64,000 nucleotides of DNA from JBBQXK01 sp052387255. GTDB taxonomy: Bacteria; Pseudomonadota; Alphaproteobacteria; Rhodobacterales; Rhodobacteraceae. The position numbers and the translations under genes are program-made. Below the pieces are notes generated by a model that saw nothing but the letters and a program-made list of their open reading frames with translations, made no database searches and was not told the origin of the DNA. Within the stretch, counting starts at the first letter, position 1; each line of letters starts with the position of its first letter. Below, in pieces: positions 24,511 to 32,995 of this stretch. The stretch lies in assembly GCA_052387255.1 (NCBI GenBank), contig JBQTJI010000008.1, positions 94,374 to 158,373 on the forward strand, given 5' to 3'.

Positions 24511-26241
24511 ATGCCCCTGTCCCGCCCGCTTGTCGCCGCCGCCCTTGGTCTGGCTCTGCTGATGCCCAAGGCGGGATGGGCGGAAGAGGACGCCGGTGCC
24601 TACCTTGCCGCCCGTGTCGCCGGATCGAACGACGACTACCGCGAGGCGGCTGTCTGGTACACCCGCGCGCTGATCGCCGACCCGTCCAACGCCGCCCTGA
24701 TGGACGGTGCCATCATCGCCCAGATCGCCGTCGGCAACATCCAGGGTGCCAAGGCCGTGGCCGAACGCATGCGCGCCACCGGGACCGACACGCAGGTGGC
24801 GCTGCTGGCGCTTGTCGCGGGCAAGGCAAAGGCGGGCGATTTTGCCGGCATGCTGGCCGACATCGAGGCAGGCCGCTCGGTGGGCAAGCTGATGGACAAC
24901 CTGACCCGCGCCTGGGCCGAACTGGGGCAGGGCCGGATGTCCGAGGCCGTCCAGGAATTCGACGCCATCGCCGCCGCCCCCGGCATGCAGGTGTTCGGGC
25001 TGTACCACAAGGCGCTGGCCCTGGCCTCGGTTGGCGATTTCGAGGGGGCCGCCGCGATCATGGCCCAGCCCGAACAGGGCGGCTTTCGCGCGCAACGCCG
25101 GGGCATCATCGCCCACGTCCAGATGCTGAGCCAGCTTGAACGCAACGAGGATGCGCTCAAGGTCCTGGCCACCGCCTTCACCACCGACGTCGATCCCACC
25201 ATCGCCGACCTGCGCGCGCGCCTGACGGCGGGCGAGGTGCTGCCCTGGACCATGGCGCGCAATGCCACCGACGGCATGGCCGAGGTGTTCTTCACCCTCG
25301 CCGCCGCCCTGAACGAAGAGGCCGAGGACAACTATACCCTGCTCTACGCCCGCATCGCCAGTACCCTGCGCCCCGACCACGGCGAGGCGCTGCTGCTGAC
25401 CGGGGCGCTTCTGGAGGATCTGCGCCAGTACGACCTGGCGGTCGAGACCTATGCCCGCATCCCGCCCGCCGACGGCGGCTATCTGGTCGCCGAGATCGGC
25501 CGTGCCCGCGCCCTGCAATCCGCCGACAAGACCGAGGCGGCGCTCGAGGTGCTGCGCGCCCTGTCGCGCAGCCATGACACGCTGGCCACCGTGCACCTGG
25601 CCCTCGGCGACGCCCTGCGGCGCGAGGAACGCTGGGACGAGGCGGCGGCGGCCTATGACGCCGCCATCGCGCGCGCGGGAACCCCCCGGCCCGAACATTG
25701 GGCGATGTACTATAGCCGCGCCATCGCCAACGAACGGCTGAAGCGCTGGGACAAGGCCGAACCCGATTTCCGCCAGGCCCTCGCGCTCAACCCCGACCAG
25801 CCGCAGGTGCTCAACTACCTCGGCTACAGCTATCTGGAACTGAACCGCAACCTCGACGAGGCGCTGGCGATGATCCAGCGCGCGGTCGAACTGTCACCCG
25901 ATTCGGGCTACATCATCGACAGCCTGGCCTGGGGCCTGTTCCGCCTTGGCCGCTATGCCGAGGCCGTCGCACCGATGGAAAAGGCGTCGCTGCTGGAACC
26001 CGTCGATCCCGTGGTGACCGACCATCTGGGCGATGTCTACTGGGCCACGGGCCGCCGGATGGAGGCGCGGTTCCAGTGGCGCCGCGCGCTGTCCTTCGAC
26101 CCCGAGGAAAAGGACGCCACCCGCATCCGCCAGAAGCTGGACATCGGCCTGGACGATGTGCTCAAGGCCGAAGGCGCACCGTCCCTGCAAGAGGTCGCGG
26201 CGGCAGAGGCCGCGCGCGTTCCGGCGACGAATGACAACTAG
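24511..26241 (+). CDS. Exported TPR-repeat protein
   Basis: A 576-residue protein with a signal peptide (MPLSRPLVAAALGLALLMPKAGWA, cleavage near 24-25), then many tetratricopeptide repeats. Clear ones are YREAAVWYTRALIADPSNAAL at the N-terminus and EPDFRQALALNPDQPQVLNYLGY in the C-terminal third. TPR arrays mount protein-protein contacts in the periplasm. The length and repeat style resemble conserved Rhodobacteraceae TPR proteins next to ispE. No enzyme domain is seen. It is 14 bp upstream of ispE. Confidence 0.85.
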   Translation: MPLSRPLVAAALGLALLMPKAGWAEEDAGAYLAARVAGSNDDYREAAVWYTRALIADPSNAALMDGAIIAQIAVGNIQGAKAVAERMRATGTDTQVALLALVAGKAKAGDFAGMLADIEAGRSVGKLMDNLTRAWAELGQGRMSEAVQEFDAIAAAPGMQVFGLYHKALALASVGDFEGAAAIMAQPEQGGFRAQRRGIIAHVQMLSQLERNEDALKVLATAFTTDVDPTIADLRARLTAGEVLPWTMARNATDGMAEVFFTLAAALNEEAEDNYTLLYARIASTLRPDHGEALLLTGALLEDLRQYDLAVETYARIPPADGGYLVAEIGRARALQSADKTEAALEVLRALSRSHDTLATVHLALGDALRREERWDEAAAAYDAAIARAGTPRPEHWAMYYSRAIANERLKRWDKAEPDFRQALALNPDQPQVLNYLGYSYLELNRNLDEALAMIQRAVELSPDSGYIIDSLAWGLFRLGRYAEAVAPMEKASLLEPVDPVVTDHLGDVYWATGRRMEARFQWRRALSFDPEEKDATRIRQKLDIGLDDVLKAEGAPSLQEVAAAEAARVPATNDN

Positions 26242-26255
26242 GGTGCGACCGGTCC

Positions 26256-27110
26256 ATGAATCGCTTGCAGTCCGTCGCCACAGCCTTTGCCCCCGCCAAG
26301 GTCAACCTGACCCTGCATGTCACCGGCAGGCGCGACGACGGCTATCACCTGCTCGATTCGCTTGTGGTGTTCGCAGGCGTGGGCGACCGGCTGCGCTTCG
26401 CGCCCGCGCAGACCACGACGCTGACCATCGGCGGCCCTTTCGCGGCAGGTGTCCCGACCGACGGCACGAACCTGATCCTGCGCGCGGCGGCGCTGATGGA
26501 CGGCCCGATGGTCGCGATCCATCTGGACAAGCGCCTGCCACCGGCCTCGGGCATCGGCGGCGGTTCTGCCGATGCCGCCGCAACGCTGCGCGCGCTGGCT
26601 GAAATGGGCGGACGGGCAAGACCGGATTTCGACGCGGCGGTCCTTCGCATCGGCGCAGACCTGCCGGTCTGCCTGGCGGGGCGGCCCTGCCGCATGCAGG
26701 GCATCGGCGAACGCCTGTCCCCCGCCCCCGCCCTGCCGCCCGCCTGGCTGGTCCTGGTCAACCCCGGCGTCCCGGTGCCCACCGGCGCGGTCTTTGCCGC
26801 CCTGCAGGGCCGGTACGGTCCGGGAATGGCCAACCTGCCCGACCGTTTCGACGATGTTCAGGCGCTGGCCCGATGGCTGGCCACGCAGCGCAACGACCTT
26901 CAGGCCCCCGCCCTCGCTCTCGCCCCCCCGGTGGCCGAGGCCCTTGCCGCCCTGTCGGCCCAGCGCGATTGCCTGCTGGCGCGGATGTCGGGGTCGGGCG
27001 GCACCTGTTTCGGGCTGTTCGCGGATGAGCCCAAGGCGCAGGCAGCGGCTGCCGGGATCATCTCGGCTGAACGCCAATGGTGGGCAGCGGCCGCATCCAT
27101 ACGGGCCTGA
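26256..27110 (+). CDS. ispE: 4-diphosphocytidyl-2-C-methyl-D-erythritol kinase
   Basis: A 284-residue GHMP kinase of the non-mevalonate isoprenoid pathway. The ATP loop is PPASGIGGGSADAAATLRAL (about 91-110); the N-terminal AFAPAKVNLTLHVTGRRDDGYHLLDS and the C-terminal MSGSGGTCFGLF complete the fold. Products feed the polyprenyl synthase found at 10 kb. The 3' end is convergent with the broken barstar gene, 6 bp away. Confidence 0.95.
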   Translation: MNRLQSVATAFAPAKVNLTLHVTGRRDDGYHLLDSLVVFAGVGDRLRFAPAQTTTLTIGGPFAAGVPTDGTNLILRAAALMDGPMVAIHLDKRLPPASGIGGGSADAAATLRALAEMGGRARPDFDAAVLRIGADLPVCLAGRPCRMQGIGERLSPAPALPPAWLVLVNPGVPVPTGAVFAALQGRYGPGMANLPDRFDDVQALARWLATQRNDLQAPALALAPPVAEALAALSAQRDCLLARMSGSGGTCFGLFADEPKAQAAAAGIISAERQWWAAAASIRA

Positions 27111-27116
27111 CACCCG

Positions 27117-27392
27117 TCAGGAGAGTGTCAGGACGACATCTTCACCGCGATCCTCGCGTGCCGATGCAAACGCCGACTGCATCTGAACAAGCAGGTCGTG
27201 CACTTTCGGCGTAGCCCTGCCCCGGATCACCAGTTCCAATGGTCTGTCCAGACAAAGAAGTTCCCGCGAAAGTCCATCCGGCAGCGCATTCAGATTGCGC
27301 CCGTGCCAATCGGGCGCTTCCAAGGCGGTCAGCACGGCTTCCCACGCCTCGGCCTTGTCGGCCTAGTTGCTGCAGTCCAATTCGATCCGCAT
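27117..27392 (-). pseudogene. Barstar-family inhibitor gene with an early amber stop
   Basis: From the ATG at 27392 the frame reads MRIELDCSN, then TAG at 27363-27365, then ADKAEAWEAVLTALEAPDWHGRNLNALPDGLSRELL and on to 27117. The part after the stop has the barstar hallmark (W-x-GRNL-x-AL-x-D), and the whole frame is 91 codons, the usual barstar size. Translation could restart at a GTG (27335), giving 72 residues without the first strand and part of helix 1. A single C-to-T change would explain the stop. No barnase-like nuclease is adjacent. Confidence 0.65.
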
Positions 27393-27411
27393 CGCCACCC
27401 CCTCTGAAAAC

Positions 27412-27445
27412 AGAAAAACCCCCAGGGGCCAGGCCCGCGGGGGTT
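27412..27445 (-). terminator. Rho-independent terminator of rpsU
   Basis: Read on the minus strand, arms AACCCCC and GGGGGTT enclose a 15-nt GC-rich loop region and run into TTTCTGTTTTC. It lies about 40 bp after the rpsU stop and before the barstar frame. Confidence 0.8.
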
Positions 27446-27486
27446 CATCGGCGGGCGGGTTGCCCCGCCCCGGGATCGGACTGGCC

Positions 27487-27693
27487 TTACAGACCGCCTT
27501 CACGCTGAAGTTTCTTCCGCGCGAGCTTGCGGGCACGACGGATCGCTTCCGCCTGTTCCCGCGCCCGTTTGACCGACGGTTTCTCGAAATGCTGCTTGAG
27601 CTTCATTTCGCGGAACACGCCTTCCCGCTGAAGTTTCTTCTTGAGCGCGCGAAGCGCCTGTTCGACGTTGTTGTCACGAACGCTGACCTGCAT
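27487..27693 (-). CDS. rpsU: 30S ribosomal protein S21
   Basis: A 68-residue basic protein, MQVSVRDNNVEQALRALKKKL onwards, with the Arg/Lys-rich tail typical of S21. It sits at the mRNA exit platform of the small subunit and affects anti-Shine-Dalgarno accessibility. It is a single-gene unit with its own promoter, leader hairpin and terminator. Confidence 0.97.
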   Translation of the reverse strand: MQVSVRDNNVEQALRALKKKLQREGVFREMKLKQHFEKPSVKRAREQAEAIRRARKLARKKLQREGGL

Positions 27694-27707
27694 GTGGTTT
27701 TCACCAC
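27694..27707 (-). promoter_or_regulatory. GNRA-type hairpin on the rpsU start
   Basis: The minus-strand sequence GTGGTGAAAACCAC folds as a 5-bp stem with a GAAA tetraloop. It ends exactly one base before the ATG and includes part of the GGTGG ribosome site, so it could mask the start. This would suit feedback control by S21 or another factor; that role is inferred. Confidence 0.45.
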
Positions 27708-27748
27708 CTTTCTAAGTTGGAGTTGCACTGTTCTGTGCAGGCGCGCGG

Positions 27749-27777
27749 TCTATAACAACACCTCAGGGGCTTGTCCA
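27749..27777 (-). promoter_or_regulatory. Sigma-70-like promoter for rpsU
   Basis: Minus strand TGGACA (27772-27777), 17-bp spacer, TATAGA (27749-27754). Position and spacing suit an rpsU transcript with a leader of about 50 nt. Confidence 0.5.
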
Positions 27778-27798
27778 CCTGCGGGATGGGAGAGGGCG

Positions 27799-28494
27799 AT
27801 GGAAACCGGGAACACGGCCGACACCGGCGATGCGGGCGCGCGCGTCCTGGCGGCGGCGCTGGGCCATGTGCCCTTCGACGGCTGGTCGGCCACGACCCTG
27901 CGGGCCGCTGCGGCAGATGCGGGCGTGGCCCTGGCGCTGGCGCAGGCCGTATACCCGCGCGGCGGGGTCGATCTGGCGCTGGCGTACCACCGGCAGGGCG
28001 ACGCGGCCATGGCCGGGCAACTGGGCAGCGAAGACCTGGCCGCCCTGCGCTTTCGCGACCGCATCGCGCGGGCCGTGCGCCTCCGCCTGGAGCACGCCGA
28101 CCGTGAACTGGTGCGGCGCGGGGCCACTCTGTTCGCCCTGCCGATCCACGCGGCGGACGGGGCGCGGGCGGTCTGGGGCACGGCGGATACGATCTGGACC
28201 GCGCTTGGCGACACCGCCCGCGATTTCAGCTGGATGACCAAGCGCGCCACCCTGTCGGGGGTTTACGCGGCGACGGTCGTCTACTGGCTGGGCGACGACA
28301 GCCCCGGCCACCACGCCACCTGGGATTTCCTCGACCGCCGGATCGAGGATGTCATGCGCATCGAAAAGGCCAAGGCCGCCCTGCGCGACAACCCGCTGGC
28401 CCGGATGTTCGCGAACACCCCCCTGGCCAGGGCCGCCCAGAAATGGCGCGTGCCGGATGTGCCCGACGACCTGCCGGGCCGCTTCCGTCCCTGA
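27799..28494 (+). CDS. COQ9-family ubiquinone biosynthesis protein
   Basis: A 231-residue protein of TetR-like helical fold. The C-terminal half has the COQ9 lipid-binding pattern (TRDFSWMTKRATLSGVYAATVVYWLGD, then TWDFLDRRIEDVMRIEK). In eukaryotes COQ9 presents lipid intermediates to COQ7; the bacterial form is taken to aid ubiquinone synthesis. Start at METGNTAD with GGAGAGGGCG upstream. It is divergent from rpsU. Confidence 0.88.
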   Translation: METGNTADTGDAGARVLAAALGHVPFDGWSATTLRAAAADAGVALALAQAVYPRGGVDLALAYHRQGDAAMAGQLGSEDLAALRFRDRIARAVRLRLEHADRELVRRGATLFALPIHAADGARAVWGTADTIWTALGDTARDFSWMTKRATLSGVYAATVVYWLGDDSPGHHATWDFLDRRIEDVMRIEKAKAALRDNPLARMFANTPLARAAQKWRVPDVPDDLPGRFRP

Positions 28495-28552
28495 GGGTTG
28501 CCGTCCACGCCCGGCTCTGGCACGCAGGGACCACCCGGAACGCGAGGAACCG

Positions 28553-29545
28553 ATGCCCGTCCTGCCCCACACCATGACCGCCGTCGCCATCACCGCCCCC
28601 GGCGGCCCCGAGGTGCTGCAACCCGCCGAGGTGCCGGTGCCCGTGCCCGGCCATGGCCAGATCGTGGTCCGCCTGGCCTACGCCGGCGTCAACCGCCCCG
28701 ATGCCCTGCAGCGCGCCGGGGCCTATGCGCCGCCACCCGGCGCTTCGCCCCTGCCGGGTCTCGAAGGGGCCGGGCACATCGTGGCCCTGGGCGCGGGCGT
28801 CACCCGCTGGCGCGAGGGCGACGCGGTCTGTGCGCTGTTCCCCGGCGGGGCCTATGCCGAATACGCCGTGACCCACGCCGACCACGCCCTGCCCATCCCG
28901 CCGGGGCTGTCCCTGCGCGACGCCGCCTGCCTGCCCGAGACCACCTTCACCGTCTGGTCGAACATGGTCACGCGCGGCGGCCTGGCGGCGGGCGAGCGGT
29001 TCCTGATCCACGGCGGCACGTCCGGCATCGGCACCACCGCCATCCAGATCGCCGCCGCCCTGGGCGCGCGCGTCTTTGCCACCGCCGGATCGCCCGAGAA
29101 ATGTCAGGCCTGCCTGAACCTCGGGGCCGAGCGAGCGATGGACTACCGCACCGAGGACTGGCAGGCCATCGTCAAGGCGGAAGGCGGGGCGAACCTGATC
29201 CTCGACATGGTCGGCGGCCCCTACCTGCCGCGCAACGTGCGCGCCCTGGCCGATGACGGCCGCCTCGTGCAGATCGCCTTCCTGCAGGGCCCCAAGGTCG
29301 AACTGAACTTCGCCGAGGTGATGATGCGCCGCCTGACCATCACCGGATCGACGATGCGCCCGCAGTCCGACCTCGCCAAGGCCCGCATCGCCGCCGTCGT
29401 CGAGGCCCGCGTCTGGCCGCTGCTGCAAGGCGGCCGGATGCGCGTGGTGATCGACAGCGAATACCCGCTGGTCGAGGCATCCAAGGCCCATGCCCGCATG
29501 GAAAGCTCGGGCCACATCGGCAAGATCGTGCTGAAGGTCGAATAG
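28553..29545 (+). CDS. NAD(P)H quinone oxidoreductase, PIG3/zeta-crystallin type
   Basis: A 330-residue medium-chain dehydrogenase/reductase without the zinc ligands. The N-terminal MTAVAITAPGGPEVLQPAEVPVP and GVNRPDALQRAGAYAPPPGASPLPGLEGAG are the PIG3 pattern. The nucleotide motif is HGGTSGIGTTAIQIAAALGARV. Cytosolic, NADPH-dependent, quinone or enone substrate. It starts 58 bp after the COQ9 gene and is likely co-transcribed. Confidence 0.9.
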   Translation: MPVLPHTMTAVAITAPGGPEVLQPAEVPVPVPGHGQIVVRLAYAGVNRPDALQRAGAYAPPPGASPLPGLEGAGHIVALGAGVTRWREGDAVCALFPGGAYAEYAVTHADHALPIPPGLSLRDAACLPETTFTVWSNMVTRGGLAAGERFLIHGGTSGIGTTAIQIAAALGARVFATAGSPEKCQACLNLGAERAMDYRTEDWQAIVKAEGGANLILDMVGGPYLPRNVRALADDGRLVQIAFLQGPKVELNFAEVMMRRLTITGSTMRPQSDLAKARIAAVVEARVWPLLQGGRMRVVIDSEYPLVEASKAHARMESSGHIGKIVLKVE

Positions 29546-29600
29546 GCGCAGGGCACGGGCTGCGTGGGCACCCTCCCCCCGACGGCGGCGCACCCCGCCC

Positions 29601-30773
29601 CTACCGCTCCCGCAGCGCCTCGCGCGATTTCCACAGGGGCTTCAGCAGATAGGTCAGCACCGTCTTGCCGCCGGTCTGCAACTCGACCTCGGCCTGCATG
29701 CCGGGGCGGATCTCGATGCCCCCCGCCCGTCCCGTCCGGCTGGCGGGGTCGACCTTCAGCGTCACCTTGTAGTGCGGATCGCCGTCGGCCCGCCCCGACC
29801 GTTCGTCGCGAAAGATGTCCGCCGACACCACCACCACCTCGGCCTCGAGCGTGCCCCAGGCGGTATAGTCATAGGCCGACAGCTTGACCGTGGCCTTCTG
29901 CCCCACCCGCACCGCCGCGATGTTGGCCGGGTCGACCCGCGCCTCGATCACCATGGCCTCGTCCAGGGGCGCGATCTGCAGGATCTCCTCGCCGGGCCGC
30001 ACCACGCCGCCGATGGTCGTCACCGACAGCCGGTTCACCACCCCGCGCATGGGCGCGACCAGAACCGTCCGGCGCAACTGGTCCTCCGCCGCCGTCAGCC
30101 CCTGCGTCAGCGCCGCAATCTCGGCCAACGTGCGCGAATACTCGGTCGCTTGGTCCAACGCGCCCTGCGTCACGATGTCGGAATGGCGGTTCTCGGCGTC
30201 GCGGAACACCTTGCGCACCCGCGTCACCTCGATCAGCGGCACCAGTTCGCGCGCCAGCATCGTCTCCATCAGGTCCATCTCGGTCGCGGCCTGCGCCATC
30301 ACCTGCCGCGCCCCCTCGGCCCTTGCGGAAAGGTCCGCCGCCCGCGCCGCCAGCAACGCCTTCTCCGAGGCGACGATCCCCGGCAGCCGCGCCGACAGCG
30401 CGACCGGCACCTCGAACCCGTCCGCCCCCGCCATCTCGGCCTCCAGCCGCAGGCGGCGGATGTCCAGCGCGGCGATCTGGTCGCGCAATTCGTCCACGCG
30501 CGACTGGTACAGCGTGCCGTGCAGCCGCCCCAGCACCTGGCCTGCCGCCACCTCCTGCCCCTCGGCCACGTCCAGTTCGGCCAGGATGCCGCCCTCCAGG
30601 TTCTGGATGATCTGCGGGCGCGACGACGACACCACCTGACCCGGCGCGCGCACGATCTCGTCCACCCAGGCCAGTGCCGCCCAGACCAGGAACAGCACCA
30701 CGCTGCCGACGATGATCCAGATCACCCGCGACGGACCGCCTGCCCGCTCGTCCGGCGCATCGAAGGTGGTCAT
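29601..30773 (-). CDS. Type I secretion membrane-fusion protein (HlyD family)
   Basis: A 390-residue periplasmic adaptor: a short cytoplasmic N-terminus, one membrane helix (about 17-38), a lipoyl-like half (QIIQNLEGGILAELDVAEGQEVAAGQVLGRL), a long helical hairpin (about 90-250) and a beta-barrel domain with VEARVDPANIAAVRVGQKATVKLSAYDYTAWG. This is the HlyD/LapC/PrtE pattern. Its start overlaps the ABC gene stop by 4 bp (ATGA). Last gene of the adhesin secretion operon. Confidence 0.93.
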   Translation of the reverse strand: MTTFDAPDERAGGPSRVIWIIVGSVVLFLVWAALAWVDEIVRAPGQVVSSSRPQIIQNLEGGILAELDVAEGQEVAAGQVLGRLHGTLYQSRVDELRDQIAALDIRRLRLEAEMAGADGFEVPVALSARLPGIVASEKALLAARAADLSARAEGARQVMAQAATEMDLMETMLARELVPLIEVTRVRKVFRDAENRHSDIVTQGALDQATEYSRTLAEIAALTQGLTAAEDQLRRTVLVAPMRGVVNRLSVTTIGGVVRPGEEILQIAPLDEAMVIEARVDPANIAAVRVGQKATVKLSAYDYTAWGTLEAEVVVVSADIFRDERSGRADGDPHYKVTLKVDPASRTGRAGGIEIRPGMQAEVELQTGGKTVLTYLLKPLWKSREALRER

Positions 30774-32995
30774 CCCGCCCCCTTCATCAGATGCGCCAGA
30801 ACCGCGTCGCGCGGCCCGTCGACTGCTGCCTTTCCGTTCTGCAGGATCACCACGCGGTCGGTCAGCTGCAGGATCGGCACGCGGTGCGTCGCGATCACCG
30901 CCGTCCGTCCGCGCAGCCAACCCTGCAACCGGCTGACCAGCACGCCCTCCAGCGTCTGGTCCAGCGCCGCTGTCGGTTCGTCCAGGATCACCACCGGCGG
31001 GTCCTGCAACCACAGCCGCGCCCAGCCCAGCGATTGCCGCTGCCCGACCGACAGCCCGGCCCCGCCCTCGTGGATGGGCAGGTCCAGCCCGCGCGGATGG
31101 CCCCGAACGAACGGCCCCAGCCCCGCGAAATCCAGGCCCGCAAGCAGCCGGTCGTCGTCGCGTTCCAGCCCGTGCAGGTTCAGATTGTCGCGCAAGGTGC
31201 CCGCGACCAGCCGCACCTCCTGCGCCAGATAGCCCAGGCCGCGCCGCAGGTCGCGCGGATGGATCTGCCCCATGTCCAGACCGTCCACCAGCACGCGGCC
31301 CCCGGTCGCGTCGCTCAACCCCGCCAGGATGCGCAAGAGCGTCGATTTGCCCGCCCCGTTGGTGCCCAAGACCGCCACATGCTGCCCCGCCGGAATGGCC
31401 ATTGCCGCGATCTCGATGGTCGGCGGGGCGTCGGGGGCATAGCGGAACGTCACGCCCCGCAGCTCGAACGCCCCGCCCAGCCGCTCGCGCCGCAGATACG
31501 TGCGGCCCGGCTCCTCGGCCTGGGGGGCACGGGCGATGGCGTCCAGCCCCGCCAGCGCCGCCTTGACGTTGGTCCAGCGCGCGATCAGCCCCGCCAGCCC
31601 GGCCAGCGGCCCCAGCGTCCGCCCCGTCAGGATGCCGATGGCGATGATCGTGCCCACGGTAAAGCTGCCCGCGAACACCAGGTACGTCCCGGCCACCACC
31701 GCCAGCACATAGGTCGCTTGGCTCACCCCCTGCGCCCAGGCTGTCAGCCAGGCCGTCAGGTCGCGCTGGTCCGACGACCGTGCCGCCGACAGTGCCGTCA
31801 GTTCGTTCCAGATGCGGTTGACCCGATCCTCGCCGCGCTGCGTGGCAATGGTCTCGTGTTCCTGGATCGTCTCGTACAGCAGCCGCGCGGCGCGGGTCGA
31901 TGACCCTTGCGTCGCCGCCGTCAGCGCCACCATGCGCCCCTGCAACAACAGCCCCGGCACCACCATCAGCACCCCGCCCGCCACCAGCACCCAGACCAGC
32001 GGCCCCCCGATCATCGCCACCAGCCCCAGGAACAGCAGCACGAACGGCAGGTCGGTCAGCGTGCCGATGGTGGCCGAGGTGAAGAACTCGCGCACCGAGG
32101 AAAACTCGCGCATCGCGCCGAACATCTGGCTCGGGCTGCGGCCCGCAGGGTCGGCGCGCATCCCCAGAAGCCGCCCCATCAGCCGCGCCTGCACCGCCAG
32201 CTCGATCCGCCTGCCGGTCATGTCCATCAGCCGCGCCCGCGCGACCTTGAGCGCCGCCTCCAGCACCACCGCCAGCAGCACGCCCAGGGCCAGAACCCAC
32301 AGCGTCGCCTGCGACTGGTGCGGGATCACCCGGTCATAGACCTGCAGCGAAAACCGCGCGATGGCCGTGGCCAGCTGGTTCGCGAACCGGGCCCCCGCCG
32401 CCACCTCGGCCAACGCGCGGCGGTGCCGTGCGAACTCGCCCCAGAACCAGTGCGGCGCGGCCCCCGGCTCGGCGTGGCGTGCCGCCACATCGGCCATCGT
32501 CGCCCGCGCGACCAGCACCTGCCCGGCATAGACCTGCGCGAACTCGGCCACCGGAATGTCCGCCCGCGAATCCGCGCAGGTCGGGTCATAGACGGTCAGC
32601 CCGCCGGCACCCTGCCCCAGCACCAGCACGACCTGCCCCGAGGTCATCGCGGCCAGCGCGGGCCACAGGTCGGGGTGCAGCGGGACCTTGCGCACGGTTG
32701 CCGACAGCCCGGCCTTGCGCAGCGCGCCCGCAACCGCGTCCAGCCCCGGACCCGCGTCCCCCGCCGCCCGCCGGATGTGGTCCAGAAGGTCGCCCATGGC
32801 CACCTCGGTGCCCAGCACGGCGGCATAGGCGGCGGCGACATGGGCGCGGGCCTGCGCGCGGTCCAGGTCGGGCGGCCCCTGCGGGCGGGCGGCGGTGGCA
32901 GGCCCGGCGTCCAGTACCACCGGCGTCACCGACAGAAGCTGCGGCCCCGCCCGCCCGCCCGCGTTCGCGTCAAAGGCGACAACGCGCGTCGTCAC
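30770..32995 (-). CDS. Type I secretion ABC transporter with C39-like domain
   Basis: A 741-residue inner-membrane exporter. The N-terminal region (about 45-170) resembles a C39 peptidase-like domain but lacks the catalytic Cys, as in HlyB and LapB, where it binds substrate rather than cuts. A six-helix membrane domain follows (about 200-470), then the ATPase: Walker A GTNGAGKST, signature LSVGQRQS (variant of LSGGQ), Walker B VVILDEPTAALD, H-loop THR. Overlaps of 4 bp with both neighbours show tight coupling. Confidence 0.93.
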   Translation of the reverse strand: MTTRVVAFDANAGGRAGPQLLSVTPVVLDAGPATAARPQGPPDLDRAQARAHVAAAYAAVLGTEVAMGDLLDHIRRAAGDAGPGLDAVAGALRKAGLSATVRKVPLHPDLWPALAAMTSGQVVLVLGQGAGGLTVYDPTCADSRADIPVAEFAQVYAGQVLVARATMADVAARHAEPGAAPHWFWGEFARHRRALAEVAAGARFANQLATAIARFSLQVYDRVIPHQSQATLWVLALGVLLAVVLEAALKVARARLMDMTGRRIELAVQARLMGRLLGMRADPAGRSPSQMFGAMREFSSVREFFTSATIGTLTDLPFVLLFLGLVAMIGGPLVWVLVAGGVLMVVPGLLLQGRMVALTAATQGSSTRAARLLYETIQEHETIATQRGEDRVNRIWNELTALSAARSSDQRDLTAWLTAWAQGVSQATYVLAVVAGTYLVFAGSFTVGTIIAIGILTGRTLGPLAGLAGLIARWTNVKAALAGLDAIARAPQAEEPGRTYLRRERLGGAFELRGVTFRYAPDAPPTIEIAAMAIPAGQHVAVLGTNGAGKSTLLRILAGLSDATGGRVLVDGLDMGQIHPRDLRRGLGYLAQEVRLVAGTLRDNLNLHGLERDDDRLLAGLDFAGLGPFVRGHPRGLDLPIHEGGAGLSVGQRQSLGWARLWLQDPPVVILDEPTAALDQTLEGVLVSRLQGWLRGRTAVIATHRVPILQLTDRVVILQNGKAAVDGPRDAVLAHLMKGAG

